Shown here in pieces: positions 26,928 through 35,280 of a stretch of 64,000 nucleotides of DNA; position 1 is the first letter of the stretch; every line of letters begins with the position of its first letter. The notes below the pieces were generated by a model. That model made no database searches, was not told the DNA's origin, and saw only the letters and a program-made list of their open reading frames with translations. This DNA is from JBHEBG01 sp046557915 (GTDB taxonomy: Bacteria > Bacteroidota > Bacteroidia > Flavobacteriales > Flavobacteriaceae): contig NZ_JBHEBG010000003.1 in the NCBI RefSeq assembly GCF_046557915.1, positions 434,001-498,000 on the forward strand, read 5' to 3'. A program made the translations under genes and the position numbers.

Positions 26928-27746
26928 ATGGAAAAACCCAAAATATCCATTATAGTAAGTACCTACAATTCCGAGGATTGGTTAAGAAAAGTATTATGGG
27001 GATTTAATTGCCAGACTTTCAAGGATTTTGAGCTGGTGATAGCGGATGATGGTTCAGGACCCAAAACAAAAGAGCTTTTGGATCTTATGCAAGAAGAGGT
27101 GTTTTACAAGATTGTTCATGTTTGGCAAGAAGATGACGGATTTCAGAAATCGAGAATATTGAACAAGGCTATAACCCATTGTAGTGCTGATTATATTATT
27201 ATGACGGATGGCGATTGTATTCCGCGAGAAGATTTTGTGGAGGTTCACTATATCAACAAAGAAATCGGCTATTTTATTTCTGGAGGGTATTATATGTTAC
27301 CAATGAACATCTCCAAATTGATTACCAAGGAAGATATAGACGCTCAAAATTGTTTTAATATCAACTGGTTAAAGGATAAGGGTATCCCCAAAACTTTTAA
27401 GAATAACAAACTAACGGCGAGAGGTTTTATATCTACATTTTTTAACACATTTACCACTACCAACGCCAGTTGGAACGGACATAATTCTTCGGGTTGGAAA
27501 AAAGATATTCTCAATGTAAACGGTTTTGACGAACGCATGCAATATGGTGGGCAAGATCGCGAATTGGGAGAGCGTTTATTTAATTTTGGGATTAAATCCA
27601 AGCAATTGAGGTACAGTGCAGTATGTGTACATTTGGATCATAAACGGGGATATAGAACACCCGAGTCCATTTCAAAAAATCTAAAAATAAGAAAGTCGGT
27701 AAAACGAGAGCAAATTGTTTGGACCCACTACGGCATTAGCAAGTAA
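26928..27746 (+). CDS. GT2 family glycosyltransferase with galactosyltransferase-like C terminus
   Basis: 272 residues. GT2 start PKISIIVSTYNSEDWLRKVL, QTFKDFELVIADDGSG, and MTDGDCIPR as the metal-binding D-x-D. The C-terminal half has FDERMQYGGQDRELGERLFNFG, which resembles the glyco_transf_7C acceptor segment, as in bacterial beta-1,4-galactosyl or chondroitin-type transferases. It is cytosolic and probably acts on a lipid-linked or LPS-core acceptor. Its last 19 bases overlap the 3' end of the convergent glycosyltransferase gene. Confidence 0.85.
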   Translation: MEKPKISIIVSTYNSEDWLRKVLWGFNCQTFKDFELVIADDGSGPKTKELLDLMQEEVFYKIVHVWQEDDGFQKSRILNKAITHCSADYIIMTDGDCIPREDFVEVHYINKEIGYFISGGYYMLPMNISKLITKEDIDAQNCFNINWLKDKGIPKTFKNNKLTARGFISTFFNTFTTTNASWNGHNSSGWKKDILNVNGFDERMQYGGQDRELGERLFNFGIKSKQLRYSAVCVHLDHKRGYRTPESISKNLKIRKSVKREQIVWTHYGISK

Positions 27747-28522
27747 TAGACCAATTCGTTTTTCTTCTCCAATTGTTTTAATTCCCTATATCTTTCAAAA
27801 TCGCCAAGAGCATTAAGATAGCATATGGTAACACCTTTCTTGCCATCTAAAATACCGAAGCGAAGGATATAATGGTTAAAGAATTTCCAAGCCGGTTTCA
27901 GGATAAAGTAAAAATAGTTAAATCGTTTCTCTCTATAAAAGTCTTCTTTGGCCTTTAGTCTGCCGTACCGAAGCATTTTACCTTTGTAGTCCTCATAGTT
28001 TTTATAACAATAGTGAATCAGTTTTTCTTTCAAAATTCCACACTCGCCATCAACTATCAGTGTTTCATGAACGATTTTCTTATCGGTAAAGTGGGCTTTG
28101 CTTTTTCTGAATAACCTATAGTTTTTATCGGTTTGCCATCCACTAAATCGCAGCGGTACGCCAGCAAACATAAACTTTCTATAGAACCAATAGGCTGCGG
28201 AAGAGTTGCTGTCCGCCGTGGTCTCCAATATTTCGTTTTTTAAACTTTCCGGAACTACTTCATCCGCATCTGTGAAAAGCACCCAATCATTGGTAGCCTG
28301 TTGCAATGCGAAGGACTTTTGTAAGGTGAAGTTCTCAAAGGGATGTTGAATTACTTGTACCTTGGGATGGTCTAAAAGATACTCGTAAGTACCATCTGTA
28401 CTGTAAGAATCGACCACAATAATCTCATCGGCAAATTCTATGGATTGAATACACTTTTCAATGTATCCCATTTCATTGAAAGTAATTACCAAAGCCGATA
28501 TTTTTTTATCTGGGTAGTTCAT
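27728..28522 (-). CDS. GT2 family glycosyltransferase, LPS-core type (WaaE/KdtX-like)
   Basis: 264 residues. It starts KISALVITFNEMGYIEKCIQSI, with IIVVDSYSTDGT and FTDADEVVPESL as the catalytic DxDE region. The C-terminal part FSGWQTDKNYRLFRKSKAHF and HETLIVDGECG fits the WaaE-like group, which adds a glucose or heptose-linked sugar to inner-core LPS. It is convergent with the GT2 gene at 26928 and overlaps it by 19 bp at the 3' ends. The 279-bp gap upstream is very AT-rich with no clear gene. Confidence 0.82.
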   Translation of the reverse strand: MNYPDKKISALVITFNEMGYIEKCIQSIEFADEIIVVDSYSTDGTYEYLLDHPKVQVIQHPFENFTLQKSFALQQATNDWVLFTDADEVVPESLKNEILETTADSNSSAAYWFYRKFMFAGVPLRFSGWQTDKNYRLFRKSKAHFTDKKIVHETLIVDGECGILKEKLIHYCYKNYEDYKGKMLRYGRLKAKEDFYREKRFNYFYFILKPAWKFFNHYILRFGILDGKKGVTICYLNALGDFERYRELKQLEKKNELVYYLLMP

Positions 28523-28801
28523 TATATGATTTTATAAGTAGGTGTATAAAATATCTTCCACAAAAGTATAACAAAAAAAATGGGAAAAAATTATAATTCT
28601 GATTAAAATTCTTACATTTTTGAAGAATTATTGCTTTATAAAATGTTTGTTTCCCTAGTTGAGAATTGTTTAAGGGAGACCGTTTTTATTTATGTTTTTT
28701 TTAACAAATGGATAAATTCCATAATTAATTACACCCTTCCATGGTCTTAAGGTTGGGAGCAATGACTGACAATATGTTCTTATAAAGGAAAAAAGCAGAT
28801 T

Positions 28802-29617
28802 TTATACAGCTACATTATACTCTCTAAGAGCGTCATTTAAGGATGTTTTCTTATTGGTACTCTCTTTGCGCACACCAATGATCAAAGCACAGGGAACCTG
28901 ATAATTACCGGCAGGAAACTCTTTTGTATAACTCCCAGGAATTACCACCGATCTTGCAGGAACCAAACCTTTTCGCTCTATGGGCGTATCCCCGGTAACG
29001 TCAATAATTTTGGTTGAGGCCGTAAGCACCACATTGGCACCCAATACGGCTTCTTTTTCGACACGGACACCTTCAACAACAATACATCTAGAGCCAATAA
29101 AGGCATTGTCCTCTATAATTACAGGTGCGGCTTGGAGGGGTTCCAATACACCACCAATACCTACACCACCGCTAAGGTGAACGTTTTTTCCTATTTGCGC
29201 ACAACTTCCTACGGTAGCCCAAGTATCTACCATAGTACCTTCATCCACATAGGCTCCTATATTTACATAACTCGGCATCAAAATGGTGCCTGGTGAGATG
29301 TAGGCGCCATGGCGGGCCACAGCATGGGGAACTACCCTAATGCCTTTTTCCTTATATCCCTTTTTTAACGGTATTTTATCGTGATATTCAAAGATGCCAG
29401 CTTCCAAAGTTTCCATTTTTTGTATAGGGAAATAAAGAACAACACCCTTTTTAACCCACTCATTGATGAGCCATCCATTGGCTGTTGGTTCGGCACAGCG
29501 AAGCTGTCCTTCATCAATAAGGTCGATTACTTTTCGGATAGCCTGCTGCGTTGCGCTTTCTTTTAGCAGTTCCCTATTGTCCCAAGCTTTTTCTATAAGT
29601 TCACGTAATTCTGTCAT
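28802..29617 (-). CDS. dapD: tetrahydrodipicolinate N-succinyltransferase
   Basis: 271 residues from the ATG at 29617, chosen because a TAnnTTTG box lies just upstream and the length equals the family norm. It transfers succinyl to tetrahydrodipicolinate in the DAP/lysine pathway, pairing with lysA in this window. The left-handed beta-helix carries hexapeptide repeats: GTILMPSYVNIGAYVDEGTM, IGKNVHLSGGVGIGGVLEP, IEDNAFIGSRCIVVEGV and VLGANVVL. Its trimer is cytosolic. The frame also runs on to 29671, but those extra codons pass through the promoter. Confidence 0.95.
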   Translation of the reverse strand: MTELRELIEKAWDNRELLKESATQQAIRKVIDLIDEGQLRCAEPTANGWLINEWVKKGVVLYFPIQKMETLEAGIFEYHDKIPLKKGYKEKGIRVVPHAVARHGAYISPGTILMPSYVNIGAYVDEGTMVDTWATVGSCAQIGKNVHLSGGVGIGGVLEPLQAAPVIIEDNAFIGSRCIVVEGVRVEKEAVLGANVVLTASTKIIDVTGDTPIERKGLVPARSVVIPGSYTKEFPAGNYQVPCALIIGVRKESTNKKTSLNDALREYNVAV

Positions 29618-29636
29618 TATACCTTTAAATTTTTCG

Positions 29637-29644
29637 CAAAGATA
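29637..29644 (-). promoter_or_regulatory. -7 box for dapD
   Basis: On the minus strand TATCTTTG matches TAnnTTTG, 19 bases before the ATG at 29617. A TTG lies 24 bases further upstream, slightly long. It supports the start at 29617. Confidence 0.55.
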
Positions 29645-29697
29645 AGCGGATAGCCCTAATAAACGTTTCAATTTTACACTTATAACAATTTATACTA

Positions 29698-29705
29698 TAT
29701 TTTTG
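29698..29705 (+). promoter_or_regulatory. -7 box for yqgF
   Basis: TATTTTTG matches TAnnTTTG and ends 14 bp before the TTG start codon at 29720. It supports that non-ATG start, since the next in-frame options lie inside the conserved domain. Confidence 0.5.
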
Positions 29706-29719
29706 CCAAAAATTTAAAG

Positions 29720-30130
29720 TTGGGAAGAATAGTGGCCTTAGATTATGGAAAAGTTAGGACGGGAATTGCCGTAACGGATGAGTTGCAGTTGATTGCCTCC
29801 GGACTTACCACAATTCAAACCAAGGATTTATTGAGTTTTTTAAAATCTTATGTCGCCACAGAGCAGGTAATTCAGTTTGTAGTTGGGGAGCCTAAACAAA
29901 TGAATTATACACCATCCGAATCCGAGGTTTTGATAAAACCTTTTTTGGAAAAACTATCCATGGCATTTCCTGAAATACCCATAGCAAGACAAGACGAAAG
30001 GTTTACTTCCAAAATGGCGTTTCAGAGTATGTTGGACAGTGGTCTAAAGAAAAAACAAAGAAAAAACAAGGCGCTGGTAGATGAAATAAGTGCCACCCTT
30101 ATATTACAAGCGTATTTAAATAGAAAGTAG
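29720..30130 (+). CDS. YqgF/RuvX-type pre-16S rRNA nuclease
   Basis: 136 residues, the normal length of the YqgF/RuvX RNase H-fold family. The catalytic site starts at once: IVALDYGKVRTGIAVTD, with D-x-G-x-x-R-x-G. FVVGEPKQMNYTPSE and QDERFTSKMA are the second and third conserved blocks. In E. coli it processes the 16S rRNA 5' end; a Holliday-junction role was proposed earlier. The start codon is TTG. It is followed 4 bp later by def in the same operon. Confidence 0.9.
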   Translation: MGRIVALDYGKVRTGIAVTDELQLIASGLTTIQTKDLLSFLKSYVATEQVIQFVVGEPKQMNYTPSESEVLIKPFLEKLSMAFPEIPIARQDERFTSKMAFQSMLDSGLKKKQRKNKALVDEISATLILQAYLNRK

Positions 30131-30134
30131 AAGA

Positions 30135-30725
30135 ATGATATTACCAATTGTTGCATACGGGGATCCCGTTTTAAGAAAGGTAGGAAAGGAACTGGACAAA
30201 GATTATCCTAACCTTAAAGAGTTATTGGCAAATATGTGGGAAACCATGTATAATGCCAACGGTGTTGGACTAGCGGCCCCACAAATTGGACTTCCAATAC
30301 GACTTTTTTTGGTAGATACCACACCTTTTGCGGATGATGAGGATCTTTCTCCCGAGGAACAGAAAGCGTTGAGCGGTTTTAAAAAGACGTTTATCAATGC
30401 CCAAATGGTAGAAGAGACTGGTAAAGAATGGCCTTTTAATGAAGGCTGCCTAAGCATTCCCGACATAAGGGAAGACGTGCAACGAAAAGACACCATTACC
30501 ATAAGCTATTTGGATGAGAATTTTAAACCCCTTACGGAGACCTACAATGGCCTTCTGGCAAGGGTTATTCAGCACGAATACGATCATATTGAAGGTATTC
30601 TGTTCACCGATAAGCTCTCTTCGTTAAAAAAACGTTTGTTAAAGGGAAGGTTAACCAATATATCAAAAGGTAAGATTAACGTAGATTATCGTATGCGCTT
30701 CCCCGATATGAAAAAAGGACGTTAA
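30135..30725 (+). CDS. def: peptide deformylase
   Basis: 196 residues. It removes formyl groups from nascent N-terminal methionine. All three motifs are seen: GVGLAAPQIGL (GxGxAAxQ), NEGCLSIPD (EGCLS, metal-binding cysteine) and RVIQHEYDHIEG (HExDH, two metal histidines and the catalytic Glu). An insertion of about 15 residues between motifs 1 and 2 (DEDLSPEEQKALSG) is common in Bacteroidetes enzymes. It is 4 bp after the YqgF-type gene. Confidence 0.97.
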   Translation: MILPIVAYGDPVLRKVGKELDKDYPNLKELLANMWETMYNANGVGLAAPQIGLPIRLFLVDTTPFADDEDLSPEEQKALSGFKKTFINAQMVEETGKEWPFNEGCLSIPDIREDVQRKDTITISYLDENFKPLTETYNGLLARVIQHEYDHIEGILFTDKLSSLKKRLLKGRLTNISKGKINVDYRMRFPDMKKGR

Positions 30726-30782
30726 ACTAGTGTGTCAATTAAAGTAAAAATGCAATATTTGCCAAGAAATTTATAGCAGTAT

Positions 30783-31205
30783 ATGAGTTTGGATAAAATT
30801 TTATCGATTGGGGGCAGACCTGGACTTTTTCATCTAAAAACACAAACCCGTTCCGGTTTTGTGGCCGAATCTTTATTGGACGGAAAAAAAATTACGGTGG
30901 GTTTTAGAAATAATGTAAGCATACTTTCCGAAATAGCTATTTATACTTTGGACAAAGAAATTCCGTTACGGGAGGTTTTTGAAAAGATCAGTACCAAGGA
31001 AAGTGGCGGAAAAACTTCTGTCGGACATAAAGAGGAGAAAATAAAACTAGAGGAATATTTCTTCGAAGTACTTCCAGATTATGATGAGGATCGGGTTTAT
31101 GCCAGTGACATTAAAAAAATAATCCAATGGTATAATTTACTTCACGACCATGGAATAAAGGATTTTTCTGCCGAGGACGAAACGGTTTCTACCGAAGAGG
31201 AATAA
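30783..31205 (+). CDS. DUF5606 family protein
   Basis: 140 residues; cytosolic and without membrane segments. It starts SLDKILSIGGRPGLFHLKTQTRSGFVAESLLDGKK, the conserved head of the DUF5606 family, which is a flavobacterial lineage protein. The head looks like a small beta-barrel, and the rest is helical with an acidic tail (SAEDETVSTEEE). Function is unknown. It follows def on the same strand with a 57-bp gap; linkage to protein maturation is only positional. Confidence 0.8.
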   Translation: MSLDKILSIGGRPGLFHLKTQTRSGFVAESLLDGKKITVGFRNNVSILSEIAIYTLDKEIPLREVFEKISTKESGGKTSVGHKEEKIKLEEYFFEVLPDYDEDRVYASDIKKIIQWYNLLHDHGIKDFSAEDETVSTEEE

Positions 31206-31235
31206 AAGAGGTAAACCTTTGGATAAGGGTTGGCC

Positions 31236-32852
31236 CTAATCTTTATGTATAACTTCGTAGGTGTATTTACTTTTTTTCCAATCTATTAAGTCAGATGGAT
31301 AGTATTTCACGTCCATTCTGTCTAAAAAGGGAGCTTGGTTTGCCAATCTAACCCTATAATTTTCCCAATCCCTATTTTCTTCAATAGTCCAGCTTAGCTC
31401 AGAATAACCTATTACCCTAGGGAAAGCCAAATATTCCAATTCGTCTATATTGGATATGGTTTCTGACCAAAGTGGCGCTTCTATGCCCAAAATATTTTCT
31501 AAGGGTACCCCTTTGGCGTATCTTTCCGGTGTCCACACATAGGCTGTATCTACAGGGATGTACGCTGCCCAATTAAGGCCGTATTTAGAGAGTGTATCGT
31601 ATTTCATATCCAGATAGGCCTTCTTTGCCGGGGACAAAATTACCTGCATTCCTTTAGATACCGCTTCCTTTGCATTTGTTTCACTATGCCAAAACTGGGC
31701 TATGGAAGAGGAATCTACATCGGCGATGACAATTTCGTCCCAACCGATCATTCGTTTTCCATATTTACGTACTATTTTTTCCACTCTGTTAACAAAGTAC
31801 TTATAATCTTCTTTTTTGGTAACATGGCTTTCATCACCTCCAATATGAAAGTAAGGGCCAGGCGTAATTGCCGATATTTCTCGGATCACATCATCCAAGA
31901 AAGTGTAGATAGTATCCTTACGGGTTGCAAAAGTGCTAAAACCAACCCGGGTGCCTTCATAAAGTTTAGGAGTTTTACCATTGCCATTAAGGAAGGGGTA
32001 AGAGACCGAAGCTGCGTTGGTGTGTCCTGGCATATCCACTTCAGGAATGATGGTCATGTAATTAGCCGCTGCATAATTTACGATATCCGTATAGTCTGCC
32101 TGTGTGTAGAAACCGCCTGCTTCACCACCTACTTCCGTACTTCCGCCAACCTCTGTAAGTTTTGGCCAGGACTTAATCTCTATACGCCATCCTTGATCGT
32201 CCGTAAGATGAAGGTGTAACACATTTATCTTATAATAGGCGAGCAAATCTATAAATTTTTTAACGTCTTCAACACTAAAGAAATGCCGGGCCACATCTAG
32301 CATAGCACCTCGATACCCAAAATTGGGTTGATCCATGATTTTGCCTGTGGGTACGGGCCACATACTGTGTTCTACCAGAGTGTCATTACTGGTATTGGGT
32401 ATAAGCTGTCTTATGGTTTGTACCCCTCTAAAAGCACCCTCGGCGGTCCTGGAATTAAGAATTATGGAATCTTGGGTTATATAGAGTTGATATGCTTCAT
32501 CACCCCCTAGGGATAAGCTGTCTACCTGATTGATATAGATAATCCGATCCACGGTTCCTGCATCTGTTTCGTTTACTGCTAAATTAAGCTTGGTATGAGT
32601 TTTTATTTCCCGGGAAAGAAATTCTCCCAGCTCGGCAAAACTATTTTCGGCCGGAGAAGTGTAAATGGCAGTAAATTGGTCTAATCCAAAAGCACTATGG
32701 GTAGGAATTATTTTTACGGGCCTGGGAATCATGTTTTCAGCAGATAAGTCTGTTTCAGGAAAATTTATGGGTTCCTTGGGTTCTGAACATGCAACTAGAC
32801 CAATAAAGACTGTTAACACTAAAAATAGTTTTGTAAAGAATGATTTTCCCAT
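31236..32852 (-). CDS. GH20 beta-N-acetylhexosaminidase lipoprotein
   Basis: 538 residues with a lipoprotein signal (LVAC, Cys22). A GH20 N-terminal alpha/beta domain (about 40-175) precedes the barrel. The barrel has RGAMLDVARHFFSVEDVKKF, HLHLTDDQGWRIEI, IIPEVDMPGHT and the catalytic pair Asp340-Glu341 in HIGGDESH. Substrate-assisted removal of terminal GlcNAc or GalNAc from chitooligosaccharides or glycoconjugates is expected. It is membrane-anchored, periplasmic or surface-exposed, and sits first downstream of three other exported hydrolase genes on the same strand. Confidence 0.95.
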   Translation of the reverse strand: MGKSFFTKLFLVLTVFIGLVACSEPKEPINFPETDLSAENMIPRPVKIIPTHSAFGLDQFTAIYTSPAENSFAELGEFLSREIKTHTKLNLAVNETDAGTVDRIIYINQVDSLSLGGDEAYQLYITQDSIILNSRTAEGAFRGVQTIRQLIPNTSNDTLVEHSMWPVPTGKIMDQPNFGYRGAMLDVARHFFSVEDVKKFIDLLAYYKINVLHLHLTDDQGWRIEIKSWPKLTEVGGSTEVGGEAGGFYTQADYTDIVNYAAANYMTIIPEVDMPGHTNAASVSYPFLNGNGKTPKLYEGTRVGFSTFATRKDTIYTFLDDVIREISAITPGPYFHIGGDESHVTKKEDYKYFVNRVEKIVRKYGKRMIGWDEIVIADVDSSSIAQFWHSETNAKEAVSKGMQVILSPAKKAYLDMKYDTLSKYGLNWAAYIPVDTAYVWTPERYAKGVPLENILGIEAPLWSETISNIDELEYLAFPRVIGYSELSWTIEENRDWENYRVRLANQAPFLDRMDVKYYPSDLIDWKKSKYTYEVIHKD

Positions 32853-32860
32853 TTGGTTGT

Positions 32861-33505
32861 TTATTTAATGAAGTTATTGATAACAGTATACCAGAGGTCA
32901 TAGCCCTTGGAATTCATATGCAATGCATCCCCGATAAAAATATCTTGCTTAGGTTTCCGTCTGCTGATCATTATATCCCATACATTGGCGTATTTCATCC
33001 AACTATGCTGTTTGCATAGTTTTTCCATTTTTCGGTTTAGTCTCTTGTATTTTCCTTTAAGATTCCAGCGCGAAATGCTGGGTTTGGCTCCTATAAGCAC
33101 AATTTGGGCATTGCTATTTTCCTTTCTTATCCGCGTTACAATTTCCTGGAGTGTGCTTAAAATCTGTTTTGGTTTTTTTTTGGAAAAAATATCATTATCG
33201 CCTTCGTATATAAAGACCTTTTTTGGATTAAAATCTAGGATAAGTTCTTTGGAGAAATGTAAGAGGTCAGAAGCATGGGAGCCTCCGAAGCCCGAGTTTA
33301 CAATTTGATGCCCCGGAAAAATATCGGCTAAATTTTCCCAAAGCCGAATGCTAGAGCTGCCAGTGAAGACAACGGTTTCTCTGGTGGCATCCCATATGGA
33401 ATCATACCGCTGTTGAATACTCAATACCTCGCTCTCAAATCTTAATGGATCTTGGGCATGTAAAAACGCGCAGCAGGTTAAAAGCACCAAAAGGAGGTAT
33501 TTCAC
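32861..33505 (-). CDS. exported SGNH/GDSL esterase
   Basis: 214 residues if the GTG at 33505 is used, because it opens directly with a signal peptide (VKYLLLVLLTCCAFLHAQ). A TTG at 33556 would add 17 residues with no hydrophobic start. SGNH blocks are present: TGSSSIRLW (nucleophile Ser), NSGFGGSHASD (Gly), YEGDNDI (Asn) and DALHMNSKGY (Asp and His). Such enzymes remove acetyl or other ester groups from sugars. It lies 8 bp upstream of the GH20 gene, so they are probably co-transcribed. Substrate is unknown. Confidence 0.85.
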   Translation of the reverse strand: MKYLLLVLLTCCAFLHAQDPLRFESEVLSIQQRYDSIWDATRETVVFTGSSSIRLWENLADIFPGHQIVNSGFGGSHASDLLHFSKELILDFNPKKVFIYEGDNDIFSKKKPKQILSTLQEIVTRIRKENSNAQIVLIGAKPSISRWNLKGKYKRLNRKMEKLCKQHSWMKYANVWDIMISRRKPKQDIFIGDALHMNSKGYDLWYTVINNFIK

Positions 33506-33552
33506 GTGGCTTAAATTTATGGTTTCGAATATACCTTTATTTTGTAAGTGGT

Positions 33553-33726
33553 TCAATTTTTTTCTCCCAACGGCGTAGCATCTTCTACTGAATACATAAA
33601 ATAGCTCATGACAGCCAATAACTGTACCATGGGATGTTGATATAATGATGCCCGATGTATTCCCTGATTGTGAAAGCCCGAGTTAAATATCGGACTATTC
33701 GGTTTGTGGTACGGTAATACCTTCAG
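33553..33726 (-). pseudogene. possible C-terminal gene remnant between two hydrolase genes
   Basis: The minus strand is open, without a good start codon, from within the 3' end of the esterase gene to a TGA at 33553-33555. The conceptual peptide contains NSGFHNQGIHRASLYQHP and MSYFMYSVEDATPLGE, rich in His, Tyr, Phe and Met, with normal-looking codon choice. It reads like the end of a deleted gene. An alternative is chance, since the stretch is under 60 codons. No family is recognised. Confidence 0.25.
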
Positions 33727-34579
33727 CTATGGACCACTCATAAAAGCGGGCAATCCAGTTGTCCGATGGTAATCCTTGCGGTTTCATCCCAAAACCGTGC
33801 CCCCCCTTGGCATACATATGCAATCCTACCACCTTACCGTCTTTTTGCCAAGATGAATATAAGGCTGTACTTCCTACAGCTAGCCCCAAAGGGTCGTCTG
33901 TAGCGCAAATGACTAACATTGGTGGCGCGTCTTCCGGAGCTTTTTGGATAGGAATAACTGTAGTCCACGGGTATACGGGGACTAAAAAATTAGGTTTATT
34001 TTGTGGAGTGTAGTTGTAGGAAACTCCCATGGTCACTGCTCCCCCGGCAGAGAAACCCATGAATCCAATTTTATTGGAATCAACTCCAAAATCTTCAGCA
34101 TGACTTCGTACATACGAAATGGCTGATAACCCGTCGGAAATTGCAAGAGGTAAAATAGGTTTTACCTTTACCCCAATTTCGGCAGGATTATTTGCACCTG
34201 CTTCCGTAATTTCCTTTACCGCATCGCCTTTGGTAGGTACCAGTCGATACTTCAGCACAAAAGCCGTAATACCATTGTCATTAAGCCATTTGGCTACATC
34301 GGTACCTTCTTTTTTTATACTATGCGCATATAAGCCTCCACCCGGCGCTATGATGACCGATGTGCCATTTGCTATGGCAGGGTCTGCCCTAAAGACCTCC
34401 ATCCTAGGTATAGAAACATTACTTACTATTTCGGTATCCCAAATCTTGGAATAATAGTCTTTTTCCTCTCCCTCCCAGACAATGTCCGTAGGTTTTTCAT
34501 AAGGAATTTCAATTATTTCCTGTGCATGGCAGAAGGCTGCCAATCCAAAGAATAGAATGAGCGTATTAACTTTTTTCAT
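33695..34579 (-). CDS. exported alpha/beta-hydrolase (esterase/lipase, BD-FAE-like)
   Basis: 294 residues with a signal peptide (KKVNTLILFFGLAAFCHAQ). It has the oxyanion segment VIIAPGGGLYAHSIKKEG, nucleophile GFSAGGAVTM, an acid near CATDDPLG and the histidine in YAKGGHGFGM. This is the acetyl esterase group often called bifunctional polysaccharide deacetylase/BD-FAE, commonly placed near glycoside hydrolases. It is 189 bp upstream of the SGNH gene on the same strand. A role in trimming substituted polysaccharides or N-acetyl sugars is inference. Confidence 0.85.
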   Translation of the reverse strand: MKKVNTLILFFGLAAFCHAQEIIEIPYEKPTDIVWEGEEKDYYSKIWDTEIVSNVSIPRMEVFRADPAIANGTSVIIAPGGGLYAHSIKKEGTDVAKWLNDNGITAFVLKYRLVPTKGDAVKEITEAGANNPAEIGVKVKPILPLAISDGLSAISYVRSHAEDFGVDSNKIGFMGFSAGGAVTMGVSYNYTPQNKPNFLVPVYPWTTVIPIQKAPEDAPPMLVICATDDPLGLAVGSTALYSSWQKDGKVVGLHMYAKGGHGFGMKPQGLPSDNWIARFYEWSIAEGITVPQTE

Positions 34580-34600
34580 TTTAACTTTTTTTATTAAAAT

Positions 34601-35206
34601 TTATTGATGGTTCCAATTTGTTGGGTCTTCGCTATTATTGGGAGAAAGGCCCAAAATATCGCCCTTGGTATTTACACCAAGACCTACCACTGTTCTATTT
34701 ACATAGTTGAAATAACTGCTTACCTGATTGATCTCTAGCACTTCTCCATCGGTAAAGCCTTTATTTATTAGGTTTTCTACATCTGTTTTAGATAGCTCTG
34801 TTGGGTTTAGGGTAAGTTTTCGGGCGTATGCCAGCCCCTGGTCATATCTATCATTAAAGAAACCATTAAGCGTATCTTTTTCAATGGCATCCATATAAGC
34901 ATCCACTTTAACATCGTCCTGCAAAAGCCTACGCAAACCGGCCAAATGGTGCTCCACACAATAATTACATTTGTTTAAACGGCTAACATAGACTCCTATG
35001 GCTTCTAAATACCATTTTGGAAGGGCGTTGTTGCCATTGTGGAGTACACTTTTATAGAGGGTCATATGCCCAACAAGGGTATGTGGGCGCAAACTGTGTA
35101 TGCTTAGCACGTTGTCCACAACATTATTTGGGCCTTTTACGCGGTCGTAAACGCGTTTTAAGGTCCGATCTGCCTGTTCGTATCTGATTACTTTTATCCA
35201 GCTCAT
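34601..35206 (-). CDS. AhpD-like (carboxymuconolactone decarboxylase fold) peroxidase-related protein
   Basis: 201 residues. The core is the CMD/AhpD helical fold with LNKCNYCVEHHLAGLRRLL, i.e. Cys-x-x-Cys then His, plus the preceding Glu region. It belongs to the 'peroxidase-related enzyme' (TIGR01926) subgroup, about 180-200 residues. The cysteine pair is redox-active in AhpD. It is on the same strand as the hydrolases, 21 bp upstream of the esterase gene. A near-consensus promoter lies upstream of its ATG in the shared region with mazG. Confidence 0.85.
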   Translation of the reverse strand: MSWIKVIRYEQADRTLKRVYDRVKGPNNVVDNVLSIHSLRPHTLVGHMTLYKSVLHNGNNALPKWYLEAIGVYVSRLNKCNYCVEHHLAGLRRLLQDDVKVDAYMDAIEKDTLNGFFNDRYDQGLAYARKLTLNPTELSKTDVENLINKGFTDGEVLEINQVSSYFNYVNRTVVGLGVNTKGDILGLSPNNSEDPTNWNHQ

Positions 35207-35280
35207 ATGCGGTTTTAAAGATATAACTTTTTGGGTTTGTCCAAAACCTTTGTCTTTGTACTTTTACCAAAAGATTTGAT
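35207..35280. promoter_or_regulatory. divergent promoter region between the AhpD-like gene and mazG
   Basis: Minus strand: TTG, 18 bases, TATCTTTA before the AhpD-like ATG. Plus strand: TTTG, 19 bases, TACTTTTA before mazG. Both deviate from TAnnTTTG only at the last base, so one short intergenic space drives both genes. Confidence 0.5.

Noticed and set aside
28523..28801. AT-rich gap of 279 bp between a glycosyltransferase gene and dapD
   Set aside because: Searched for tRNA, small genes, hairpins and repeats; nothing convincing was seen.
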